Origin: Daedaleopsis sinensis
Lineage: Eukaryota; Basidiomycota; Agaricomycetes; Polyporales; Polyporaceae
Assembly: GCA_033807695.1 (NCBI GenBank)
Contig: CM066305.1
Location: forward strand, 1,488,001-1,552,000
Direction: 5' to 3'
DNA length: 64,000 nt
Shown in pieces: positions 1 through 13,650 of this stretch. Every line of letters begins with the position of its first letter. The stretch's first letter is position 1. The position numbers were made by a program, and so were the translations under genes. The notes beneath the pieces are model-generated. The model was not told the origin of the DNA, searched no databases, and worked only from the letters and a program-made list of their open reading frames with translations.

Positions 1-31
1 CGCGGAATCGCTTACTCTCGAGGTTGCTCAT
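1..31 (-). CDS. Possible first exon of a divergent gene cut by the window edge
   Basis: On the minus strand an ATG at 31-29 opens a 16-nt reading frame (MSNLE) followed by a good donor, gtaag, at 15-11. The preceding minus-strand sequence is CT-rich, like 5' leaders elsewhere here. The rest would lie left of the window. If real it is divergent from the JmjC gene, about 235 bp away. Evidence is only a start codon, a donor and the leader composition, so this is tentative. Confidence 0.25.
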   Translation of the reverse strand, partial: MSNLESKRFR

Positions 32-265
32 GGTGGTAGCAGGAGGCAAGGGTGTATGTAGAAGGTAGCCGAGAGGCTCTGCGGATACGCGCTGCACCGC
101 GATCGGCTCGAAATGGCAACGCAGACGCCGGAGCGGGGTAGATTATCTTGGGCGTCTGCTCTCGTCCGCATCTTGAACTTCACTCCGATCTCGCGCGATC
201 TTGGACGCTTGCCGTCAAACAAAACATTGACTGTGGGCTGTGGCGAGGGAACGTACGTTTTGAAA

Positions 266-1787
<1,522 letters not shown>

Positions 1788-4001
1788 GCGGGCGGGGGAG
1801 CCCAGGCGGCGACCTTCACCCGCAGTCGCGCTATCGTTGAATGTGCTGAACTGCGCGCTGCGCATGACAATATTGAGTACAGCAGAGGCAGCGGGCTGGC
1901 CCCGCATGACCTGTGAATGTATGGCCGGTCTAGCGTTCAAGAAGTGCAGCCGGTTAGGGCTTAGTGCATAGGAAGGAACTGGGTCTCCCGCGAAGGTATT
2001 CCGAAACCTACATTGGATCTCTGCGTGCACCTTCAGTCCGCTCAGAGCTATCAGCAGACTCGGGCCATGCTGGGATCCAGTCGATAACCTCCGTCACATG
2101 TCGTGCATCTGGCCAGGGCCCAACTCTTCGGAGTGTTGGAAACCCCGATTGTGTAGCATGTGAGTACGTACTGCGATGGACAGGAAAGTAGCCACTCACC
2201 GCGACATAGAGGACCCGCATCGCGGTATACAAAGTCCTATGCACATATGTGGGTCATGGTTGTCGCGCGGGATTATCTCGGGATGCCACTAAGTGATGGA
2301 AGTAACACCTTCATGAAAGAGGCGAGGTACCCGGCGCCGGCGGCATGTAACCGCAGATTCGGTACAGGATTGCACAAGAGGACACTGACAGACGGACGGT
2401 CGTGTGTGTTTTTGCCGCATTTGCAGGGCGACGATCCATGACGACACCGCTGTGGTACTCTGGGGCTGTCAGAACCTTCTTGATTTCTTTGCTCTGGCGT
2501 GCGGTGTTAATCAGGTTATCGAGAGCCGATGTAAGATTACTGACTTGAATAGCCGGGTGCACTTGGCAGCGCACTATCATAATATATACAACTCGATGTG
2601 GGCGACTGTGGAGGGTTTGGCAGCTTCAGCACCGCATGCAAAAGCAGAGGTCCACTAGATGCTTGAGGCGCACTATTTGGTGTCATGCCTGTGGAGGAAC
2701 CATCTAGTATGAGGGAGTACATACCTACTCTGAGGCTTGTCAATTCTAGCTTAACTTGAAGGGGTCGAGGTCAAGCTGCTAAAAACATGTTCAGTGAAAA
2801 GTTAGCTACTCGCGGTTTACGATGCTGACGCCGCTGATAGAAAGCTACGTAACAAAGACGACAGTACATGACCGACAGTTCAAACGATCACCGTTTTCAG
2901 CCTCACCGTCCGAGTGGCGTTGAAATTTGAGAAGGTCTGGTGGAACTAAAATACCATCGGAAGGCCGTCTCCGTCAATTCAATGCCGTGCCACGAGCGAC
3001 AACGAAGGCTTCTTGCTGAGAATACTCGACAGCGACCTGTGAACAAGCAAGGGACCGCGCACCCACGCTTGAGTGCTCTTGACGGGGTACTCTACACACG
3101 AAGGTCGTCGAGGACTATAGTCAACCGGAGTGTGCACCTCGGGACGAGAAGACAGGGATGGCCTTGCACGTTCATCGTTGCGAAAACGCAGTGCTCTGGT
3201 GACCAAGGGACTCGGCGCACAGGGAGAATGCGCAGCGGGGCATGATGGGTTGTGGAGAAGGAGAGAAGCAGGAAGAAGGCCCAACGAACGTGACCAATGC
3301 GTCATGGTCCGTCCTTGCCATATCTGTCCTCGTAAATCCCGTCAACTTTCAGTATGCGCAGCGACTTGCCCGCCGAGACGATAGGCCGTATGGCGAGTTG
3401 TGGGGTCATGTCTACTTGCTTCGAGTCGCGGACACGAAGAGAAGGGAAATACCAAGTTCACGAGATGTGCGAAGGAGGATAGCGTGCGTTCATTGCCTGC
3501 ATCACCGTGGCGTTGGGTCGTACTAAGCCCTGGCGGTAGATCAGAAGGGTGATCAGAAACTTCTGCAGCCCACGCTCTCGAGTCGTCGTGTACACCTGTC
3601 AATGCAGAAGCCTGATACGACAGAGGGCTGCGTGGAGGTCGAGCTCGATGGTGGACAGTGCTCAGGGCACGCGGGGGGACGAGGACACAGCGCGAGGCGG
3701 GATGCGCGACGAATGAGGAAGGAGAGATCGCGCCCTGACTTCCAATCTCGATCGCGTCGGGTAGATAACGCCGAGAAAGGAAGTCGGGACAGGCGAAATG
3801 AGCAGCGTAGGCGCCCGGGGTAAGTAAGAAGACTCAGACTGGGCAAGGAGGATCTGCCTGGCCGGGCTGCTACTTGCATGCCGGCCTCTGCAGTGCCCGG
3901 CTCCTGCAATTCTCTTCCGGTTTCCCCCTCCCCTTGTCCTATAACCCCCATCTTCCTCTGTGCGTCCCCTACCCCTCTCTCCTCCCCTTGCTATCCAACG
4001 C
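1788..4001. other. Intergenic stretch, no gene recognised
   Basis: Only short ORFs without recognisable domains or consistent splice chains were seen on either strand. From about 3880 to 4001 the plus strand becomes strongly CT-rich, like the 5' leader of the following gene. Nothing else could be supported. Confidence 0.6.
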
Positions 4002-6152
4002 ATGAGCGATACCGACTCGGTCACCATCTCCCTACTCCCTGTCTCCCTCTCCCTCGTCCACCTTCCTCGTTCGCGCCTGGAGGATTTCACTCAGCACATA
4101 CTTCGCCAGATCCTCCTCCCAAACCCAACCTTCCTCAATGTCACATGTAACGAAATAGAGGTTAGCCTCTTTGCCGAGCATGATACCCTCCAAGAGTTCC
4201 ACAAGGCCGCCCGTAAAGATGCTCGCAAGCTCCGGCAGCACGAGCGCAATGCTCTCCAGGACGCTTCTCGATCTCCACAACGTGTTAGACGAACGAAAGA
4301 ACAGTGGGAACCTGTCGAAGTGACTTCCGAACGGTGGAAGGTCCTCCAAATCGACTCCCATTCGGACCGTCTAGGTGGGCACTATATGTTAACCCATAAC
4401 AGTCGTGTCCCTCATCTCCACCTCGTCCAGACACCTCTGGCGCTCGAGTGCACGAACTGTCCGCCCCACTCGCTGCTGCTGGCATCTCTATACTGTACCA
4501 GTCCTCGTACATGAGCGACTTCATCTTCGTAAGTCCGATCCTACCATCCGCTCGAGAACGCCGCCCTTAGGCGCAGTGAATATGCGGCGACTTCTTTTGG
4601 ACTTCCTACACGTAAACCGTTTCTCGGCTTCGACGGTCGGCTCTGTGCAATGGCTTATCTCTATTCACAAGCTCGCGTCACCCTCGCGCCGCATGCGAGT
4701 GCGAGACTCCGTATCATGACCTGTCACCTTTCGAATGTACCCTCGATCTGAGCATCTTACTGACAGTGTACACTTCTAGGTCAAGGAATGCCGTCTGGCC
4801 GAAGTCATGTCTCTTCTAGGCTCTGCAGGCTTCGACCTTTACTTGTCAGATCCAACCAACCTAACCGCTCAGGTCTCAGCATTCACGTCGCCAATGCTAT
4901 CGCCGACTGGGGATGACGATATGCCTTCGACGCCGTTCGAGTTGCATCCCTTTACTGCGTCAGGGCGAAACAGTTTCGATACCGAAGGCGGGATTGTGTT
5001 CACGCGTTCTAGGAGCAACACTAGCGGAACGACCACGAGCTCAACAAGCTCTGGCTCGCGCTCGCGGGGTGCTTCACTGCTCATGACATCTCCCATTGAA
5101 GACCCGAACGAAGCAAAACCGGACAGTACTGCTCCCACTACGAACGTCCGGACTGCGTCGATTCGGTCCTTCTCTCATTCCCCGTCAGCTTGTGATGTGC
5201 ACGTCCTATCCCCCGACATCACGTGTGTAGGACTCTCCGACGACAGTGCAGACACCTGGGGTCTCAAGATCATCAAACTTGTCGCCTTTCCTGAGCTCAT
5301 CGTGGGCCCTTCGGGCGTACCGGTATCAGAGCGGCGCGCTCGACCTCGCACCCCTTCGCCGCCTCTGTTATCCGCATTGCCCAAGGATCATTTTCCCGTC
5401 AACTCGCTAAGCGAAGGCGAGGCAGGGAGCGGGAGCGATACGACCACCCGAGTCGCTCCCGAGTCCCCGAAGAAGGATCCCATTGATCGGTCAGGCTCTG
5501 AATCACCGGTGTTCGACGAGGAGGGCGATGTTTTTACCGACGACGACACGGGCAAGCACGAGCCCAGGCCCAGCCTGCGGCATCTTGACACCCTGCAGAC
5601 GTCGAAGGCACAGAGTCGCTCGCGATCACGTTCCCAGTCCAGTTCATCAAGCGTATCATCATCGCCTCCGCCGCTCGTGCCGTTCTTCTCGTTCACGCGC
5701 ACCCCAGAGGGCTCCTCCCTTGCTGCGCCCGTGTCCCTTCTCGCCGCGCTGTTCCCTGCGAGCGAGCGGCACATGGTCATGTGCAGCGAAGAGCTGGACG
5801 TTATCGACTCCCGGAACGCTTCGCCGGAGCGCTGGGCGGAACTCGACGAAGGCGCCGCCGAGGAGGATGCGGAAGGCGACCTGCCCGAGGCGCAGGGCAT
5901 GCTCAAATGCCTGCAGATCGACCTGCGCAAGTTCGGACTCGGTGAGTGCGCGCCTTGGCGCTCTGTGGTCGTGATGGGTTGTTGCTCAAGCGGCGGTATC
6001 GGACAGAAAAACACGGTCTCGTCAGCCGCTTTTCGAAGGCGCTGGAGGAGAGCGGGATCAACCACATGTACAGCTCGACGTACAAGACCGCGAATTTGCT
6101 CATCGACAAGGCGCACGCGAGCCGTGCGCAGTCGCTTCTGCGCTCGTGCTGA
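4002..6152 (+). CDS. CASTOR/GATS-like ACT-repeat protein
   Basis: Four exons (4002-4374, 4431-4528, 4780-5941, 6007-6152) encode 592 residues. The N-terminal part has an ACT-like block (SLLPVSLSLVHLPRSRL, FLNVTCNEIEVSLFAE), then WKVLQIDSHSD and GISILYQSSYMSDFIFVKE. After a long Ser/Pro/acidic linker the pattern repeats: LVPFFSFTRTPEGSSL, KCLQIDLRKFG and ESGINHMYSSTYKTANLLI. This repeat arrangement matches the GATS-like/CASTOR family, whose animal members bind arginine and regulate TORC1 through GATOR2 (family knowledge). Ligand binding by this fungal protein is not shown. The disordered insertion, rich in Ser and Asp/Glu, makes it larger than the roughly 330-residue animal proteins. The phase-consistent splice chain supports the model. 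Confidence 0.8.
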
Positions 6153-8983
6153 AGCGGCCTCATACCCACCCTATTCGTCCTGGCCCTTCGAATTCCCTGC
6201 ACCTACGTCCCCTGCTCGATCTCTCGTTCCACAATGCACAGTGCTGTGGCTATCTAGGAAAAGAAGTGGCCCGTGCATGGCCACGAAGACGCTGGTCGCT
6301 GATGGCGAATGCGACAGCTGTATAGTATTGTCCATGCTCTGAACGTTCCCTCATGCCCGCCCACTCACGAACATCATGGCCTCAGAGTCGTGATACAGGT
6401 CTCGCCTCTACGGTACTACATCACATGCGTCCCCGATATGGTTCCCCTTCCATCAAAATTTCGATCTTCTCCTGGTCTTCCACCCGTCTCTCCCGACCGT
6501 TCAACGTGATATCCCGACTCGCCCTGCTCCTTATACTGTTACACACCCACACACACACGTACGTCCCGCTCTCATCCCCACTCTTCCGCCACGGTCCAAT
6601 CCAACGCTGCATGTCCCCCACATCATGATACACATTCGCAACCACACGTACATACTACAACACTCGTCCCGTTACTTACAGCATCTCTACACGGCTTGTA
6701 GTACTGTACATGTACCGTACCGACCCGCACCCGGCCCGCCCTTGGCGCCATGTATCCGTAGTCATCTCCGCTCGCGCATATATATGCATTGATTCCTGGG
6801 CTCGGCTCGGTATACGTACATACAGTCATCCACCGCCGAGTGGGTCATCCCGGCGAATGGGTCACCTGCCCATTTTAGGGCAAGTAAACGCCCAAAAGGA
6901 CACGAAAGTGGGCGCTACGCAGGCGTCTACCTGCCCTAATAAGGCAGGTGACCTGACCCATTCGGCGGTGGATGACTGTACTCCGACTCGAGTGTGTGCG
7001 ATGATTACCGTTTTGCAGCAATCGGGTGCCCATTCCGGATCCTGCGAGTGGCCGCTCCGACTCCGCAGCAGGACTGCCGGGTTCCCTGCATCCGGAAGCA
7101 CTGCAGCTGATCAAGCAGGGAAGTCGAAGATAGAACCTGTCTGACGTTTGGATACAGCATCAACGTATCAACGTATCAACGTCGACGCCGGAGCTCGCAG
7201 GAGGCTTGTTCGACGTTGCAACTTTCAAGTCGCGGTAGATGCGGACGAGGTTGGATCTATCAGATATGTAGGTGTGTAAGTATCAGATATATATCAGAAG
7301 CTGTACGCACTCAGAGCTGGAAGCGCGAACGTCGGCCGCGGCCCGCGGGGAGGAGGCGCGATTCTCAGTCTACTACTTACTAGGCAGAGTGTGTGTCAAC
7401 CTCGACGATCTACGCTCACCGGTGCGCGTAGGGTGTACCACCGCGACGTGGAGCGTGTAGCGTGTATACGTACAGTACATGTGATCTCAGATGAACCGGC
7501 GCAGATCTAGATACCGTGGCGTACCGCGACTACCGGCGGTGCGTGCATTGCTTCGAGGCATGCATATGGGAGTCCAATTGCAACGGACACATTCGCTCGT
7601 AGGGCTGCTGCGTAGGGCTTGGCAGGTGCTTACCGGGGTCCGGCACGGGATAAACCCCTACAGCAACGTGCTATAGTGAGGATAGACGGAGCGGAGTAGC
7701 CACGAGGGACTACTACCATCGCTAGTTCGAATTCGGCTGCGCGCGGGAGCGGCAGCGTTTAGCCGCGGCGGGATAAGAGAGGATAAGTGGCAGTCGGCGT
7801 GTGGACGCGCTGATTGCGTCGAGATCGAGGGATGGAAGCATGCGCAGCGAGTGGCGTTTGGGCGACAAACGTTGTTGGCGGAGAGGAGAGCTGCTCGAGC
7901 TGCAGGGGAAACGCTCTGAGAGACGAGCTCAGGCAAGGTCGTCGAGTAGAGTGTGTCGTAGAGCTGCTAGGCAGAACTGGCATATATAGTCGAGGGGCGC
8001 GAGCGGTAGGAGTTTGGGATGTGCGAGGCGTCGAGAAAAGACTGATGGACGGTTTTTTTATAAGGGCCATTCTGGATTCTGCCTCCAGTTGCCATCGCTG
8101 TGCCTGTGTCACAACGAGTGCGAGACCCCTGGACCTCTGGACAGAGAATAGTAGGAGCGTCCCGCCGCCTCCCGCCGCGGCGGGCAGCGGGATGCAGCGG
8201 GTGAAAAACTCACCGTGGCCGACGCGGTCGGCATCACCGGAGACGGTTAAAACGTAAACATATCCAGAATCCTGAGACCGGAGTACTAGGCGGGACGGAT
8301 GAACAGATGTTGCCAGTTGGATTCCTTGTGGTCTCGGACGCACAACTGTTTCAGAGCGCGAGAATTCCGGTGATGGCTGATATCTAGAAAGCGGCATCAG
8401 CTGGAGGCAGCCTATATATGTGCAGGCATTAAATGCTTGTGTTGGTCGACTGTAGAGAGAGATGGCCACGGACAGCGGGCAGTCAGCGGGCTAGCGAGAG
8501 CCGCAGTCGGTGGTGAGATCTTGAGACGCCACAACGGTTGTCGGCAAATTCCGGAGCACTTGTGAGACAAGTGGCAATGCCCTGAATCGTTCTAGACCGT
8601 TTGCCTTTTGCGGAATGCGCTTAGCCGGATTGTGCGATCCAGGCGGGGATCGAAAGGAGTTTGCAACCGCATGGCGGCCTATGGCGGCGAACAGCGATGT
8701 CGGGGCTCGGGGCTGCGCTCGAGTTCCTGAAACGGAAGAGGTATGTAGGCCGGGCGGGCTGGGGGAGGGTCCGGGGTCCCGGTGTGATTGCGTGAGATGG
8801 GGGTGAGAAGAGAAGGGAGGAGGGCTCTGGAAGGGGACGATGACGCGCGAAGTCCGGATTTTATTATAGACAGGGCAGCTAGCCACCGCATTGTCCTTCG
8901 ATTCCCATCTCGAGCTCGAGCAGCCAAACGGGCGACTTGCTCTCCTCCTCCAAACTCCTCGTCTCTCCTTACTCTTCCCCGCC
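6153..8983. other. Intergenic stretch carrying a MITE
   Basis: No gene could be supported on either strand. The stretch contains a 156-bp terminal-inverted-repeat element (listed separately). The segment 8900-8983 is CT-rich and is probably the 5' leader of the KRE6-like gene. Confidence 0.6.
6823..6978. mobile_element. MITE of Tc1/mariner type (TA target duplication)
   Basis: The ends form terminal inverted repeats starting CAGTCATCCACCGCCGA at 6823 and its complement ending at 6978, with one mismatch in the first 25 bp. Further in, GTCACCTGCC and AGGGCA(A/G)GTA(A/G)ACGCC are also inverted and imperfectly matched, so most of the 156 bp can fold on itself. It is flanked by TA on both sides (6821-6822 and 6979-6980). 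The CAGT termini and TA duplication fit the Tc1/mariner superfamily. It has no coding capacity, so it is non-autonomous. Confidence 0.8.
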
Positions 8984-11723
8984 ATGTCCCACTCCCCCTC
9001 TCCGGCACCGTCCCCGTCTCCCCGCGTCCTCTCCACCTACTCAGAACACCCCTCAACCGCAGAGCACGCTTCCGAGACTGCAAGATCCTCAGACTCGTCC
9101 CCGTTCATCCCCTCCTATTCCTCCGCGACTCGTCTCCTCCAGTCCCAGTCTTTTCCCCCAATATCCCACCGCTTCGCCTCCTCTTACAGCAGCCCTTCCC
9201 TCTCAGCCGCCTCGGACTCGCCATATCTTGGCCCCGGTCGTCCTCTGTCTCTCGGTGACGCGGTACGCTTCGCCACACTTCCTTCCCTCTTCTGGCCCAG
9301 CTGAAATGATTTCCACGCTCAGTACACGTTCTCCCCCGACCCGCAAAAATGGGGATCCAATGTCACCCCAGAATACAAGGAGGAGGACGATGACCTCCAC
9401 AAGCCAGATTCAGATCCTGTCGCCGCTACCCGTACAGCTCGCGGCGTCCCGTTCGGGCTCTCATGGCGTGGTTTCTCCAACCTGGGCACCCTTATCCTCT
9501 TAGTTGCTGCCATCCTCACCCTCTTGTGAGTATCTCCCATAGCTTCTTCCTCCCCCCTGAAGTAGCGACCCGCTGCTTCTTGCTGCGTACGCCGACTTTC
9601 GCGCGTGAACCGCTAGCTTGTCCTCTAAACAGAGTCATCCCGACTTCTGTCTCGCCTTCAAACGGAGCTAGCGTGAGATGTCTCAGGCTCTAGCGGTCGC
9701 CATACATCATCTGTTGCAGCTGGCTGCTGAGCTGCCCTAATCCCGCCTCTGCAGGAAATTTCTCGGTGATCATCAGTCTGCAGTAAAGCGCAGTGTTTCA
9801 TTAGTCCCCCGATTCTCGCTCTTTCCTGCTGTGCAATCGCGCCTCACCCATGCGATATGTCGTGAGAATTGCACGGCAGCTCATCCCCGACTTGCGCTCT
9901 TCCAGGATGACAAACTGACGTCATTTATTACAGCCTAGGTTACCCGGTCATAACTGCCGTTACGACCGCGCCATTGAGCAAGCTCGGTGCTTTCAACCTA
10001 GGGGGAACGAATGCCACTGGTCAGGTACGTACTTTTACCGACCTCTTCGTTCATCAGTTGACGTCGTCGTGCGCACATCCACGAATCAGGTACCGGACAT
10101 CCCTGGTCACCGCGGGCTCATCGACATTGACACCCCCAAGTCTGCGAGGACGAAGACTGCATGGCATACGGGCGAAGAGCTGGAACTTGTGTTCTCTGAC
10201 GAGTTCAACGTTGATGGTCGAACTTTTTATCCTGGAGACGACCCGTATTGGGAGGCTGTAGACCTACATTACTGGGCGACTAACAACCTAGAGTGGTATG
10301 ACCCAGCGGCGATTACCACTAAAGGCGGGGACCTGGTGATCACGCTGTCACAAAAGGAGACACACGATTTGCACTATCAAGGAGGTAAGACGGTCACTGA
10401 GCTTGGTTGCAAAGGTGCCAATATGCTCAACTTCTTGCAGGCATGATGTCGTCCTGGAACAAGTTTTGCTTCACCGGAGGGTACATCGAGGCGAATGTGT
10501 CACTTCCTGGTGTGAATAACGTCGTTGGTCTGTGGCCCGCGGTCTGGACCATGGGGAACCTGGGCCGCGCTGGGTACGGTGCCTCGTTGGATGGCATGGT
10601 GCGTCTCGTCTGAAGCGTCGTTTCTTATCAAGTGGCACTGATATCTTCCTATCATTGTTGATCATCACGTTCCTCGGACGTGCACGGATTGTAGTGGCCA
10701 TACACGTATGATAGCTGCGACGTCGGCACAGTCAAGAATCAGACTGTGAACAACCTACCGGTGGCCGCCACTGTTGACGGTGACAAGGGCAAGGGTGGCG
10801 TCCTCTCCTATCTTCCTGGACAACGACTTTCTCGGTGTACGTGTGAGGGGGAGAGCCATCCAGGACCCAAGCACTCGGATGGTTCCTTCGTGGGCAGAGC
10901 TGCTCCGGAGATCGATATGTTCGAGGCACAAATCGACCAAGATACCTTGGTTGCTGAGGTTTCTCAGAGTGCACAATGGGCTGTGAGTGGTCTCGTACTC
11001 CAAATGCCGACCTTGTTTGACCTGTTGATTTCTGTCGTATAGCCGTTCAATCACGCATACATCTGGCAGAACGCGACCGACGGGATAATCTACGATCCGT
11101 CAATATCGAAGCTGAACGGGTTTGCGGGGAGTATCACACAGCAAGCAACGTCAATGGTCACCGCGACCGATCCGAACTGCTACGAAGGCGAATCGGGGTG
11201 TTACTCGATCTACGGTTTCGAATACAAGCCAGGATTTGAGGAAGGGGTTAGCGAATTTGGTGTTCTGAAATAGCAAAACGCTGACCTATTTTCGCAGTAC
11301 ATCACCTGGGTATCTAACAACAAGCTCTCGTGGACACTGTTAGGACCTGGATTGGGTCCTGACCCGCTGGTGGAAATCCAGGAGCGGCCCGTGTCTGGAG
11401 AACCAATGGTACGTCTATTTCAGGGCACCCCGGTGACTACGCTGATGACCTGTGCGCAGTATATCATTATGAACTTGGGAATGTCTTTCAACTTCGGGAA
11501 GGTCGACCTTGAGCACCTGCCGTTCCCCGTGCACTTGCGAGTGGACTACATCCGTGTCTACCAGCCGTCGAACGCGGTCAATATTGGTTGCGATCCCCCG
11601 GACTACCCGACCGCTGCGTACATCAAACAATACTCAGAGGCGTACACCAACGCCAACCTCACGACATGGGTGGACGACTACAAGCAGACATTCCCGAAGA
11701 ACAAGTTCCTGGAACAATGCTGA
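8984..11723 (+). CDS. KRE6/SKN1-family beta-glucan synthesis-associated protein
   Basis: Nine exons (8984-9262, 9323-9525, 9934-10024, 10090-10384, 10441-10598, 10695-10982, 11043-11246, 11298-11408, 11460-11723) encode 630 residues. A Ser/Pro-rich cytosolic N-terminus is followed by YTFSPDPQKWGSNV and a transmembrane segment (TLILLVAAILTLLFLGYPVI), giving type II topology. The lumenal part is GH16-like: ELELVFSDEFNVDGRTFYPGDDP, LWPAVWTMGNLGRAG and the catalytic-type motif EIDMFE (ExDxxE). It ends in HLRVDYIRVYQ and a conserved Cys-containing tail. The family acts in the secretory pathway in 1,6-beta-glucan assembly of the cell wall. The 408-nt second intron is unusually long for this window. 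The protein looks complete. Confidence 0.93.
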
Positions 11724-13650
11724 TAATATCTCCTGGACGGTCCTCCACATGTAATTTACGCGGTCACGATCCGAGAATGCCTTTGGACACGCCCAGGACC
11801 CTCCGTCGCGCATCTCGGTTCATGGCTGGCGGACACTCACGTCCATGTTTGTCATCCGTCGCTCCTTCCTCTGCGCTGCACTTGCTCTGCCGGTCACCAT
11901 TGCCCCGTGCTCGGACACGCCTCCATCTTGCACATACCCCGCTTCGCCGCTTCATCTCCGCGCTGTCCTACCCACAACCTCATACCTCGCATCGTGCTGT
12001 ATTACTCCCACCCACCCTTTGCACATCTCTCTTGCATCGATCGGACCTCCGGCTCACCATACGTTTTCACTTCCAGCTTGTCACCCTCCCTCCTGTCCTC
12101 CCACTCGCACGCATTTAGCAGTTATTGCCACCTGCGCTTCCATATTCCCACTGCAATCCTCCCCCATCCGGACCGGGCAAGACCTCTGGGACCTCCACCT
12201 CGCCGGGGCCCATGAAACGGCTCGTCCGCGGCGCGGGACGTGTCACGTATGCGGTGTTCGGGCCATCGCACGTCTGCGGCGCGGACCGCGGTCGATCCCC
12301 TTCCGTCTTTCGCATGCCCACTAGTACATTAGCATCTCTCGGACTCAGACAGGACAGCAGAACCGTTGTTGCGCAGCATATGAACGCTTCTGCGGCCCTC
12401 CAGGCCGCCGCCCCCTCGCGTACGCCCCCGCATTCTCGTTCACGGACGCTTCGCTGGCTCTCTTTCATACACTCCTTTTTCCCGTCTGCGAGCCGCGAGC
12501 CGCGACCAGGAGGGCCGTTGCTCTGGCGACGACTACCTCGCTCGGTCCTGCTGGACGCACGTCGCACGTCGCACGGACCGCCGCCAGTACTAGGCGTGGA
12601 GGCCTACTGCGCACGCGGCCCTCGTGTGCCTCCGTCGGACGGTCCACGTCCACGGACGTCCGGACCCTTCGCAGAAGCGCAGCACACTTACGGACCCATA
12701 CGTACAACGGACACGTACACGACCACCCGTCCCGAGTTCAGAACTGAATCACAATACCACATCCCCACATCCACAAACGGCAAACGGCACACCGTTCGTC
12801 TGCGAGACGTCTGAGCCATATATATATACTCTGCATGTTGTTGCTGTAACCTATCTTTATTCGTAATGTCGTCTGTTGTAGTCCCCGGGTAGAATCAATG
12901 TTGTCATGATCATGATCATGACCGATGTCTCCATGCGTCCGTCCGTGCGTACGTTCATGTATGCTTCCCAGCGAGCATATGTATGCGAGCCGGGATCCCC
13001 GCACGTAGCGATGAAGCATGGCCATGGGCTGCGGCCGGTGAGTGTAGGCTGTGAAGCATTGAAGACGTGTAGGCAAGAATGTGAAGCCGGTCGTGAGTGA
13101 CACTTGGCTCGCTCGCTCGGGGTCCTGCTAGGGTCGACGTCGCGATAGCTACGACCAGGCCGTGCGATTGTGAAGAGCCGTCGTCCTCGTCGCCGCCTGT
13201 CAATCACGCAAAGTTCGAGTGCAGCGTGCTTCTGGGTGCGGGAGCGAACGACTGGGATTCACATATTCACACCGTGGGCCTGGCTACATGACATAGTAGG
13301 TATAGCTACGTCCGGGAGCGACCCGGGAACGTCGACCTCGCCGGACGGTAGCGAGAGCTTAAGCTTGTTGGACTGCATTCCGCCACGCCCAGAATCCGTT
13401 TAGGGTGTGTATGGCACCAGCCTCGGAGCTCGACCCACACACACGGCTTGCAATTGCGACGCAGGCTAGCGCACATGCAAAGGTCCCGACCTAGTAGCTC
13501 GACGAGCTCGAGCGAAGCCCCCCGCTGGATTCCTCCTTCTAGCCCACCGCCCGAGTTCCCCACACCGCTCAGTCCGAGCCACAGGCCTCACTCTAACTCT
13601 GCATCTCGCCGGTACCGGGTAACCATCCTCAAGCGGGAGCAGGCGCGCCC
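11724..13650. other. Intergenic stretch, no gene recognised
   Basis: ORFs up to about 230 codons occur but lack domains and have biased, CT-rich or palindromic composition. A short run of the palindromic unit ATCATG lies near 12905-12920. Nothing else could be supported. Confidence 0.55.

Noticed and set aside
5388..6116. 242-codon minus-strand ORF over the CASTOR-like gene
   Set aside because: It is antisense to ACT-repeat coding sequence, with low-complexity Ser-rich translation.
7640..7740. Possible tRNA, because of GTTCGAATTC near 7724
   Set aside because: No matching A box, acceptor stem or anticodon arm could be drawn around it.
11845..12814. ORFs of 159 and 229 codons downstream of the KRE6-like gene
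   Set aside because: They have CT-rich, proline/threonine-biased translations with no domain and no splice support.
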